Positions 1 through 5,412 of a stretch of DNA of 11,284 nucleotides are shown here, in pieces. The stretch is from Candidatus Hydrothermarchaeota archaeon (lineage in GTDB: Archaea > Hydrothermarchaeota > Hydrothermarchaeia > Hydrothermarchaeales > BMS3B): positions 1 to 11,284 of the forward strand of contig WANG01000050.1 of NCBI GenBank assembly GCA_015521945.1, read 5' to 3'. Below the pieces are notes generated by a model, which was given only the letters and a program-made list of their open reading frames with translations, was not told where the DNA came from and did not search any database. How positions within the stretch are numbered: the stretch's first letter is position 1; every line of letters begins with the position of its first letter. The position numbers were made by a program, and so were the translations under genes.

Positions 1-100
1 ACTCAGACAAATTCCTACCTAATTCATCACATTCATTTAGCATTTCTTCCACTAATGCTTCCGGAAGTTCATAAAATGGATTTTCTACTGATTTTTCCAT
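1..100 (-). CDS. 5' end of an unknown protein gene (truncated by window edge)
   Basis: Reading leftward from an ATG at 98-100, the frame stays open to the window edge (33 codons). It begins MEKSVENPFYELPEALVEEM and continues with an acidic, amphipathic-looking stretch. No domain is recognisable from this fragment. The region upstream of the ATG is AT-rich and has no Shine-Dalgarno sequence, so the transcript may be leaderless or the start may differ. The protein-like composition (acidic residues spaced as in helices) argues for a real gene, but the fragment is short and AT-rich DNA can stay open by chance. The rest of the gene lies to the left of the window. Confidence 0.45.
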   Translation of the reverse strand, partial: MEKSVENPFYELPEALVEEMLNECDELGRNLSE

Positions 101-660
101 AAATATAATTTTTTTGAATATTTCTAAGTATTACCGAGACAGCAGGCATTTTACCCAACACCCCGTATTCTACGAGCTGAAGGACACCCACACGAACTTG
201 CCATCTTGATGGCGCCTCCTGCTATCATCGCGCCCGGGGTTGCCAAAATGACATACATATCACCCACCACTTACCTTTTTTGAGTTTTTAATCCTCATAC
301 GGGTTATCTGTAAATATCCATTATGGTAGAGGAATCTATATATATCTTGTGGTTAGAATGACTAAAAATATATCAGGATAACCCATAGTTTTATTAACTC
401 ACCGTCTCGGACGTGTTCGTGCATTGAACAAAGTGCATGAGATGGCGCATCGTGGATATAAGGGGGATGAAAAACTGGTTTTCTCAACAATACTACGCGG
501 AGGGCTAAACTCTCCACTCGCTAACGCTCGCTTCAGTGCTATCTCACCAAGATAACAACCCTCCCCACATCTACTATATCAGTGCAGTATTCACCTTCAG
601 GCACTCACATGAAAAACCCAGCATTTAATTTAAAAAAAGAAGGGTAAAGCCAGCGTGGCT
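101..660. other. AT-rich, gene-poor intergenic region
   Basis: About 560 bp without a convincing gene. Three weak things are visible. On the minus strand, 258-151 gives a 35-codon reading frame beginning MYVILATPGAMIAGGAIKMA after a purine-rich GGTGGGTG stretch. On the plus strand a frame is open from 382 to a TAA at 553-555 (58 codons), with an internal ATG at 442. An 8-bp inverted repeat, gggttatc at 301-308 and gataaccc at 377-384, encloses AT-rich DNA. Neither frame matches a family I recognise; both may be gene relics. No tRNA or CRISPR structure is seen. The right end contains the terminator of the rubrerythrin-like gene. Confidence 0.5.
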
Positions 661-661
661 T
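632..661 (-). terminator. Intrinsic-type terminator of the rubrerythrin-like gene
   Basis: On the minus strand a perfect 6-bp stem with a 3-nt loop (aagcca-cgc-tggctt, positions 661-647) begins inside the stop codon region. It is followed after a short C/T-rich stretch by a run of seven T (638-632). A T tract after the stop codon is the usual archaeal termination signal; the hairpin strengthens the call. Confidence 0.65.
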
Positions 662-1080
662 CACTTGAAGTACCTGTCCAGCAGAGCCCTGAGCATCTTT
701 GCATGCCTGGCTTCATCCCTGGCTGAGACATCAAAGAAGTCGTGCGCCTCGTCCACTCCAGCCTCCTTAGCCTTGAGCGCAGCCTCACGCTTTCCCTTGT
801 TGGCGCCCTGCTCACCCCCCAGCATCTTCTCCAGGTTCTCCTTGGTGTTGCTGCTCACCAGCCCGTTCATCTCTGCGAACACCGCAGCGTGCTGGGCCTC
901 CTCCCACGCTATCTTCTCCAGGGCAAGCGCCACCTCGGGGTATCCCTCTCTCATGGCAACCCTCGCCATCGCCAAGTAGAGCCCCACCTCAGTGCACTCT
1001 CCCCTGAAGTTCATCTCCACCTCCCGCTCAACCTCCGTACCCTTCGCCACACCAAGCTGATTCTCACTCACCAGCTCCAT
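661..1080 (-). CDS. Rubrerythrin-like diiron protein without rubredoxin domain
   Basis: 139-residue four-helix, ferritin-like protein. Rubrerythrin-family proteins typically reduce hydrogen peroxide in the cytoplasm of anaerobes, using a carboxylate-bridged diiron site. Candidate ligands, numbered from the chosen start, are E28 (FRGECTEVG), E61 and H64 (EExxH in WEEAQH), E111 (DEAHDFF), and E123 and H126 (DEARH). The C-terminal CxxC rubredoxin domain of classical rubrerythrin is absent, so electrons must come from a separate partner. The frame has an earlier ATG at 1113, but ATG 1080 is preferred. GGGAGGT lies 6 nt before it, the protein then begins MELVSENQLGVAKGTE as its relatives do, and the TATA box at 1126-1133 predicts transcription starting near 1103, which is downstream of the first ATG. 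The gene is monocistronic, with its own promoter and terminator. Family is confident; the substrate is inferred. Confidence 0.92.
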   Translation of the reverse strand: MELVSENQLGVAKGTEVEREVEMNFRGECTEVGLYLAMARVAMREGYPEVALALEKIAWEEAQHAAVFAEMNGLVSSNTKENLEKMLGGEQGANKGKREAALKAKEAGVDEAHDFFDVSARDEARHAKMLRALLDRYFK

Positions 1081-1125
1081 ATCTCTACCTCCCGTACTTT
1101 GTTTAACCACCATCTAACTTGGTGG

Positions 1126-1133
1126 TATATAAG
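1126..1133 (-). promoter_or_regulatory. TATA box of the rubrerythrin-like gene
   Basis: On the minus strand CTTATATA is preceded by an A/G-rich stretch (CAAAAGG) that could serve as the BRE. A start about 26 nt downstream falls near 1103. This gives a short leader carrying GGGAGGT (1093-1087) just ahead of the ATG at 1080. Confidence 0.65.
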
Positions 1134-1281
1134 CCTTTTGGCGAAAGTGTGTGGACCTGTCAAAAGGGCATGTCCAAATAAGCGTGGCAGATTGACACTC
1201 TTCCAGCACCAACTGTGCCGATGCTTATTCCCTTATTTGGACACCCTCCACATCATCCGAAAGTGTTATTAACCTCTTCAC
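1134..1281. repeat. Nested inverted repeat with flanking 9-bp direct repeats between divergent promoters
   Basis: A perfect 12-bp inverted repeat, tgtccaaataag at 1171-1182 and cttatttggaca at 1232-1243, encloses 49 bp. Further pairing is possible outside it (tgtgga 1150-1155 with tccaca 1247-1252) and inside it (aataagc 1177-1183 with gcttatt 1223-1229). The direct repeat cgaaagtgt occurs at 1142-1150 and 1259-1267, one copy next to each of the two divergent promoters. It could be a regulator binding region, a structured RNA, or a small MITE-like insertion with the 9-bp repeats as target duplication. The sequence does not decide among these. Confidence 0.5.
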
Positions 1282-1290
1282 TTAATATAT
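1282..1290 (+). promoter_or_regulatory. Putative TATA box for the helical protein/PIN pair
   Basis: TTAATATAT lies about 50 bp before the ATG at 1334. Expected transcription start is near 1311, leaving a leader of about 22 nt that includes GGAGG at 1317-1321. It is one half of a divergent promoter arrangement with the rubrerythrin-like gene. Confidence 0.45.
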
Positions 1291-1333
1291 CAGACACAGG
1301 ATTATGAAGTAAGTATGGAGGCATCACCGAAGG

Positions 1334-2038
1334 ATGGGCGCTACTGCGGTGAGGTATGGGTATAGAGAGGTTCTTGACTTTTACTTTGACGACATCTTTG
1401 GTATAATCCTTGGGGCGCTGAAGCCCTTCCTATCTTCCTATGAGTTTCTCAGGAGAAAGCATGCGGGCTGGAAGTTCAGGAAGATACTTGAGATGAGACA
1501 CCTGAGCGAGGAAGAGAAGAACGCCCTCATTGAGGAGTTTATAACCTGCCTGCCAGAGGACCCTACCTACCGGGCTTATCTGGAATCTTACAGCAAAATT
1601 TTGGGGGTGTTTGAGCGGCGCTTCAGAGATGTTCTGCCCCTGCTGGAGGAGATATCCAGGATTCTGACACCTCAGGAGCAGGAGAAGATTGTAAGGATGC
1701 AGGTGTTTAAAAGCCGCGGGGTTATAGAGTCTCTGAGGGAGAGCCTCTCCGAGGCGATTCTGGATACCGAAGAACCGGAGCAAGCGATGCTCATTGATCA
1801 AGCCTTAGCCCTAGCGAGCATGCTCATAGACGAGGCTCTGAAGGAGAAGTCGCCTGACCGGCAGAGCGAGTACATGCTTGGCGTGCTCATACTGCTGCTC
1901 AGAGTAGAAGGTATAAGGAGAGGTGTGCAGAGTCCAGAGAAGCTTTACAATGATGCTGCGGTCATCTCCGGGAAGCTGAGGAAGGTGGAGAGCTTCGAAG
2001 TGCCGGAAGGACTGGCGGCTTTGCTCACCTCTGCGTAA
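1334..2038 (+). CDS. Unrecognised helical protein, partner of the downstream PIN protein
   Basis: 234 residues, rich in Glu, Leu, Lys and Arg, and apparently almost wholly alpha-helical. I recognise no family. There is no signal peptide. The segments around residues 12-36 and 180-191 (YMLGVLILLLRV) are hydrophobic but look like buried helices rather than membrane spans. There are no cysteine motifs, nucleotide loops or obvious DNA-binding helix-turn-helix. ATG 1334 is the only good start: the frame is closed by TAA at 1310, and GGAGG sits 12 nt ahead, a slightly long spacing. The stop is followed after only 2 nt by the PIN gene, so the two are almost certainly co-translated. By position it could be an antitoxin or cofactor of the PIN protein, but it is much longer than typical antitoxins, so that role is only an inference. 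Confidence 0.75.
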   Translation: MGATAVRYGYREVLDFYFDDIFGIILGALKPFLSSYEFLRRKHAGWKFRKILEMRHLSEEEKNALIEEFITCLPEDPTYRAYLESYSKILGVFERRFRDVLPLLEEISRILTPQEQEKIVRMQVFKSRGVIESLRESLSEAILDTEEPEQAMLIDQALALASMLIDEALKEKSPDRQSEYMLGVLILLLRVEGIRRGVQSPEKLYNDAAVISGKLRKVESFEVPEGLAALLTSA

Positions 2039-2040
2039 GG

Positions 2041-2697
2041 ATGACCATAAACTGCTGGGATACAAACCTTGTTATAGCGCTTCTCAACCCACATGATAGG
2101 TTGCACGCAACTGCGGTAGAGCTGGCAGAGAGGGAGCCCATTATTATTTCTCAAACGGTTCAGGCTGAGGCGAGATTAACCTTTCTCAGGAAGTTCAACA
2201 CGGCTGTGATAGAGGTTTATAAGATACTTAACAGGGCAAGGAGAGCAGATAGCGAGATGGAACTGCAGAAAATGCTAATCGACGGATTTAAGGAGCTTAT
2301 TCAGCGTCGTCCAGAGCTCAAAGCCTTCTACGAATACATCTACGGGCTGATTCAAGAATACGGCATCAGAATCGACAACATCGGCAAGCTGCCAAAAATG
2401 CTCAACGAACATGCAATCAGAAAGGCCGCAAACATACAGCCCTCCAGAGTATCAAAAACTGTAGATATAGATGATTCTCTGTACCAGCAGGTCAGCAGAG
2501 AGGTAAGAAAAGTGAACTTTAAAGATCTTGTAGATTTTCAGATATTTTGTGAGTACTGCTCTTTAAAAACGTCAGAAAACATTGCTATCACTACAAACGA
2601 CAGAGAGTTCTACAAAAAAGGGAAGAAAGCACTGAACATTCTAATATCAAAAGGCATCATCCCGAAGGACAAGGTAGATGTTAGACTGATATATTAG
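2041..2697 (+). CDS. PIN-domain nuclease-like protein with long central insertion
   Basis: 218 residues. PIN domains are metal-dependent ribonuclease folds, found in VapC-type toxins and in RNA-processing enzymes. The signature acidic residues are present: D7 (CWDTNLVIALL, followed by H18 and the HATAVEL helix), E43 (SQTVQAEA), D162 and D165 (DLVDFQIFCEY), and D187 in the closing TTNDREF motif. That full set suggests an active nuclease. E43 and D162 are about 120 residues apart, much farther than in a compact PIN domain of about 130 residues, so an additional mostly helical module occupies roughly residues 55-150. The gene starts 2 nt after the preceding stop, behind a weak purine stretch, implying translational coupling. 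Its second half is clearly more AT-rich than the operon at 3183-8525, consistent with acquisition by transfer. The family call is fairly strong; target and role (toxin, defence or RNA processing) are unknown. Confidence 0.8.
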   Translation: MTINCWDTNLVIALLNPHDRLHATAVELAEREPIIISQTVQAEARLTFLRKFNTAVIEVYKILNRARRADSEMELQKMLIDGFKELIQRRPELKAFYEYIYGLIQEYGIRIDNIGKLPKMLNEHAIRKAANIQPSRVSKTVDIDDSLYQQVSREVRKVNFKDLVDFQIFCEYCSLKTSENIAITTNDREFYKKGKKALNILISKGIIPKDKVDVRLIY

Positions 2698-2739
2698 GGC
2701 TCTCCCAAAATCGCATATAAAGTGTGCATAATTTTCATC

Positions 2740-2821
2740 TACATTTTACAGTTTTCATTGAATAATGCTTCTCCACTAAAAGTACACTTTTATTACTTAT
2801 GGTCTTCAGATGTAAAATGTA
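2740..2821. repeat. 11-bp perfect inverted repeat, 60-nt spacer
   Basis: The arms are tacattttaca (2740-2750) and tgtaaaatgta (2811-2821). It lies in AT-rich DNA just downstream of the PIN gene. A smaller pair, agtaca (2781-2786) and tgtact (2818-2823), partly overlaps the right arm. AT-rich composition raises the chance of coincidence. It could be a weak terminator structure or a relic of a mobile element end. Confidence 0.35.
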
Positions 2822-2945
2822 CTCGTCACTTAATAGTTGATTCTAATTATATAAAATGGGATATATTGCTTTAATTGCTTAAAATTTTTGATTTTATGAG
2901 TAGATATGTCTAAATAATCATATTTTCACCCGAGACAGTTGTAGT

Positions 2946-3143
2946 ATGGCTGTTATAGCTGGTGAGTTTGCGTGTTTTAGTGTAGTTGTCCACGACGAAC
3001 AGAGGCTTATTAGAGCATGAAATACTGAGCGGCGGGATTAGAAGCTACGTGGAGCGGATCCAGACCCGTGCCAGTGGAACAGATTTGAGAGACTCTGCAA
3101 CCTGCTGAGGTGGTTAAATCATAAACTTGACAGGCCCAAGTGT
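2946..3143 (+). pseudogene. Decayed reading frame of unknown origin
   Basis: A frame starting ATG at 2946 (MAVIAGEFACFSVVVHDEQR) is broken by TGA at 3018-3020 and TAG at 3039-3041. It then stays open from 3042, with the protein-like segment RFERLCNLLRWLNHKLDRPK (encoded about 3081-3140), straight into the frame of the next gene. The protein-like composition on both sides of the stops suggests a relic of a longer gene, possibly the tail of a transposase or another accessory gene, but I do not recognise the family. Chance openness is the alternative. Confidence 0.3.
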
Positions 3144-3148
3144 GTGGC

Positions 3149-3158
3149 AAAATATATA
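3149..3158 (+). promoter_or_regulatory. TATA box of the hom-pur operon
   Basis: AAAATATATA stands out just before the GC-rich coding block. A start about 26 nt downstream of its centre falls at about 3181, immediately before the ATG at 3183. This suggests a leaderless or nearly leaderless transcript and decides the start of the first gene. Confidence 0.6.
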
Positions 3159-3182
3159 TCCCTGCGCCTCCCACTCATCAGC

Positions 3183-3680
3183 ATGTTCGGTGAGGAGGAG
3201 TTCCGGCAGGCGCTCAGCGCCTATGAGGCAGAAACCTCCTCACGCAGCAGCGGTGAGTTCACCGCCCTCCGCAGGGGCTACCGGTTCTTCAGGGACATAC
3301 GAACCAGGGAGGACGTAAAGGAGCAGCTCGTGAGCTTCATAGGCATAATATCCGGAATGGACAGGGACAGGCACGCCTGCAGGTACGTGGTTCAGACCTT
3401 CCTTCTGGACTTCTGCGGGTACCTCACCAAGGACTTCCTCTTCGCCCTCACCGACCACGGGGAGTTCACGGAGATGAAGGAGTGGGTGAGGAGGTTCACC
3501 GGTGAGGTTTACGAGATTCACAAGCGCTTCACCCAGAGCGTTTCCCTCCACAGCCTTGAGCACCTGCTTGAGGACTACGGCACCCTGCTAAAGTTCTCAC
3601 GCGAGCTCTCCGGTGGAGGAGGCGGGGGAGGCAGCTCTGGCGAGAACCTGTTTTCATCCTTCTGGGGGAATGACGGATGA
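3183..3680 (+). CDS. Unrecognised protein, first gene of the hom-pur operon
   Basis: 165 residues, mostly charged and helical, beginning MFGEEEFRQALSAYEAE. No family is recognised, and no signal peptide or membrane segment is seen. The C terminus ends in a glycine-rich linker (seven consecutive Gly, then SSGENLF) and a short aromatic tail (SSFWGNDG), which looks like a flexible tether with a terminal peptide that could bind a partner. The frame is open further upstream, with a GTG at 3144, but that codon precedes the TATA box at 3149-3158. The predicted transcription start near 3181 makes ATG 3183 the better choice. The stop overlaps the start of the next gene (ATGA at 3677-3680), so it is translationally coupled to the ACT protein and may serve the same regulatory or biosynthetic unit. 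That link is inferred from position only. Confidence 0.75.
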   Translation: MFGEEEFRQALSAYEAETSSRSSGEFTALRRGYRFFRDIRTREDVKEQLVSFIGIISGMDRDRHACRYVVQTFLLDFCGYLTKDFLFALTDHGEFTEMKEWVRRFTGEVYEIHKRFTQSVSLHSLEHLLEDYGTLLKFSRELSGGGGGGGSSGENLFSSFWGNDG

Positions 3681-4177
3681 GGATAAGCCTGGATGTTGAG
3701 CTTGAGGACACCCCTGGGCAGCTTCTCAGGGCTCTGGAGCCCATATCAAAGCACGGCGGCAACATAATCAGCATAGTGCACATCAGGGACGAGAGGCGTC
3801 CCTCCAGGCGGCTCTGCGTGCATCTCGTGATGGACGTGCACGACAGGGAGACCCTGGAGGTGATACTGGAGGAGCTCAAGAGCAGGGGCATAGGCATAGC
3901 CAGGGTAGGCGAGGATGTGCGCAAGGAGCGCCTGACCCTGCTCATAATAGGGCACGTTGTTGACACCGACCTCAGGGACACCATAGACCGCCTGAACGCC
4001 ATAGAAGGGGTCCTGGTCTCGGACCTGAGCCTCGCCATGACCCACCCCGAAGCCGAGTCCTCGGCGATAGTTAGCATAGAGGTCTCCCAGGGTGCGGACA
4101 CAGAAAAGCTTATGGCGGCGATTGACGAGATAGCGCGGGAGAAGAACCTTGAGATTCTCAGAAGCCTGGAGGTGTGA
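3677..4177 (+). CDS. Double ACT-domain amino acid-binding regulatory protein
   Basis: 166 residues containing two ACT domains and nothing else. The first (about 1-78) has the classic DTPGQLLRALEPISKHGGNI strand-helix-strand opening. The second (about 84-166) begins ERLTLLIIGHVVDTDLRDTI. ACT domains bind small effectors, usually amino acids, and control enzymes allosterically. Here the gene sits directly ahead of a homoserine dehydrogenase that lacks its own C-terminal ACT domain. It probably acts as that enzyme's separate regulatory subunit, sensing threonine or another end product; the effector is inferred. The start ATG overlaps the previous stop (ATGA). The final codons carry GGAGGTG (4168-4174), which serves as the ribosome binding site for hom. 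The TGA stop at 4175-4177 is in the same frame as hom, with no other stop between them, a peculiarity treated under hom. Confidence 0.88.
   Translation: MRISLDVELEDTPGQLLRALEPISKHGGNIISIVHIRDERRPSRRLCVHLVMDVHDRETLEVILEELKSRGIGIARVGEDVRKERLTLLIIGHVVDTDLRDTIDRLNAIEGVLVSDLSLAMTHPEAESSAIVSIEVSQGADTEKLMAAIDEIAREKNLEILRSLEV
4168..4174 (+). promoter_or_regulatory. Shine-Dalgarno sequence that locates an ACG start for hom
   Basis: GGAGGTG ends 6 nt before the ACG at 4181-4183, the ideal spacing. It is comparable with the GGAGGT-type sites ahead of the genes at 1080, 5182 and 9986 in this window. No ATG, GTG or TTG in the hom frame lies between the preceding TGA and the glycine-rich NAD(P) loop. Confidence 0.6.
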
Positions 4178-4180
4178 GCC

Positions 4181-5185
4181 ACGAGGCTTCAGATTATAGG
4201 CTTCGGAGTAATAGGCAGGGGCCTTGCTGAGGTGCTCCTCAGGAAGGCACAGGAGTACAGGCAGAGGTACGGGGTTGAGCTCAGGGTGGTATCCATCACC
4301 GACATAACGGGCACCGCTCACAGCCAGGACGGGATAGACCTGAAGCTCGCCCTTGAGAGGTGCAGAAGGGGGGTCATAGACTACCCGGGTGCGGAGGAGA
4401 TGAGCGGCGTAGATGCCATACGGGAGATAGAGGCGGAGCTCGTGGTTGAGGCTACACCCTCAAACATAAAGAACGGCGAACCCGGGATGAGCCACATGCT
4501 TGAGTCCTTCAGGGCGGGCAAGCACGTGGTGACCTCCAACAAGGGTCCCCTCGCCCTGGAGTACTGGAAGCTGGTGCAGGAGGCGGAGCGCAGGGGCGTG
4601 GAGTTCAGGTTTGAGGCGAGCGTGGGTGGTGCCATGCCCGTGATAAACCTGGCGAGGGAGACCCTGAGCGGTGACAGGATAGTTGGCATTGAGGGCATAC
4701 TGAACGGCACCACCAACTACATCCTCACCAGGATGACCACCGAGGGTACCAGCTACGAGACGGTGCTCAGGGAGGCGCAGGAGCTGGGGTATGCCGAAGC
4801 CGACCCCACCTACGACATAGAGGGCATAGACACGGCGAGCAAGCTGGTGATTCTGGCGAATGCGGTCATGGGAATGCGTGCCAGGTTCGGGGATGTGAAG
4901 GTCCGCGGGATAACCAGGATAACCCCCGAGGCGGTGCGGCTGGCCAAGGAGAGGGGGTACGTGATAAAGCTCATAGGTGAGGTCAGGGACTCCAGGCTGG
5001 AGGTGGCGCCCCGGCTGGTGCCCGAGTCGCACCCCCTGAACGTGGGGGGCGCCCTGAACGTGGCGATGCTGGAGTGCGACGTTGCCGGCAGGATTACGGT
5101 GATAGGCAAGGGTGCGGGAGCCATTGAGACCCAGAGCGCCATACTCAGCGACATAATCTCCATCGCCAGGAGGTGCGGGGGGTGA
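4181..5185 (+). CDS. hom: Homoserine dehydrogenase, with apparent ACG start
   Basis: Reduces aspartate semialdehyde to homoserine with NAD(P)H, the branch point to threonine and methionine. Counting from ACG 4181 gives 334 residues. The Rossmann loop GFGVIG is at 7-12 in RLQIIGFGVIGRG, then VEATPS, TSNK (118-121), EASVGG (146-151), GILNGTTNYI (172-181) and AEADPTYDIEGIDTASK, whose last residue, K221, is the conserved catalytic lysine. There is no C-terminal ACT domain; the adjacent ACT protein probably supplies regulation. The first conventional start is GTG at 4232, but that would delete the whole dinucleotide loop. The frame upstream runs GCC ACG AGG CTT CAG directly after the TGA of the ACT gene. 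ACG occupies the expected Met position with GGAGGTG 6 nt before it. So this is an ACG start, a sequence error for ATG, or, less likely, read-through making an ACT-Hom fusion. It overlaps purS by 4 nt. Confidence 0.9.
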   Translation, partial: TRLQIIGFGVIGRGLAEVLLRKAQEYRQRYGVELRVVSITDITGTAHSQDGIDLKLALERCRRGVIDYPGAEEMSGVDAIREIEAELVVEATPSNIKNGEPGMSHMLESFRAGKHVVTSNKGPLALEYWKLVQEAERRGVEFRFEASVGGAMPVINLARETLSGDRIVGIEGILNGTTNYILTRMTTEGTSYETVLREAQELGYAEADPTYDIEGIDTASKLVILANAVMGMRARFGDVKVRGITRITPEAVRLAKERGYVIKLIGEVRDSRLEVAPRLVPESHPLNVGGALNVAMLECDVAGRITVIGKGAGAIETQSAILSDIISIARRCGG

Positions 5186-5409
5186 AGTGGGAGGTAAGGG
5201 TGGCATACCGGCGGGGTGTGCAGGACCCCGAGGGCGAGACCACGAAGAGCGCCCTTGAGATGCTGGGGTACGGGTGCGTGGAGGAGGTCAGGAGCGCGAA
5301 GCTGTTCATAATTGAGGGGGAGTGCACCCGGGAGGAGGTGGAGCAGATGTGCAGGCGGCTGTTAGCCAACCCCGTGAGCCAGGAGTACGAGATAAGGAGG
5401 GTGGAGTAG
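5182..5409 (+). CDS. purS: Phosphoribosylformylglycinamidine synthase, PurS subunit
   Basis: 75-residue small subunit of the three-part FGAM synthase (PurS, PurL, PurQ), fourth step of de novo purine synthesis. PurS dimers bridge PurQ and PurL and help channel ammonia. It has the usual size and pattern: VRVAYRRGVQDPEGETTKSA, then GYGCVEEVRSAKLFIIEGE, then a C-terminal helix and strand ending YEIRRVE. Two GTG codons are possible starts, 5173 and 5182. GTG 5182 is preferred: AGGAGGT at 5168-5174 lies 7 nt before it and the protein then begins MKWEVRVAY as in relatives. Its GTGA overlaps the hom stop by 4 nt, so it is translationally coupled. purL begins 3 nt after its TAG stop. Confidence 0.93.
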   Translation: MKWEVRVAYRRGVQDPEGETTKSALEMLGYGCVEEVRSAKLFIIEGECTREEVEQMCRRLLANPVSQEYEIRRVE

Positions 5410-5412
5410 CCC

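Larger units (their letters stand above)
2698..3182. other. AT-rich gap with inverted repeat, decayed frame and operon promoter
   Basis: About 485 bp. Positions 2698-2930 are strongly AT-rich, with several T clusters after the PIN gene (2731-2755) that could terminate its transcript. They also include a perfect 11-bp inverted repeat, tacattttaca at 2740-2750 and tgtaaaatgta at 2811-2821. Base composition then rises. From 2946 there is a frame interrupted by two stops, and at 3149-3158 the TATA box of the hom-pur operon. No RNA gene is recognised. Confidence 0.5.

Noticed and set aside
442..555. Transposase fragment
   Set aside because: The translated sequence shows no DDE or serine/tyrosine transposase motif that I recognise; left as an unassigned relic.
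120..660. tRNA gene or CRISPR array in the noncoding stretches
   Set aside because: No T-loop GGTTCRAATCC-like sequence, no cloverleaf arms and no regularly spaced repeats were seen here or in 1114-1333 and 2698-3182.
1081..1113. 11-codon N-terminal extension of the rubrerythrin-like protein (ATG at 1113)
   Set aside because: The TATA box places transcription start near 1103, and the SD sequence lies inside the extension, 6 nt before ATG 1080.
742..1272. 176-codon plus-strand frame opposite the rubrerythrin-like gene
   Set aside because: Antisense shadow that also runs through the other gene's promoter and SD; no ribosome binding site and low-complexity His/Leu content.
3144..3182. GTG 3144 as start of the first hom-pur operon gene
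   Set aside because: It is upstream of the TATA box at 3149-3158, has no SD, and lies before the predicted transcript start near 3181.
4175..4177. TGA read as an amino acid throughout this organism
   Set aside because: TGA terminates hom, purL, purQ and other genes at the expected protein ends, so general reassignment is not supported.
4460..5206. 248-codon minus-strand frame opposite hom
   Set aside because: Shadow of hom and purS; His/Pro/Gly-rich with no recognisable motif.
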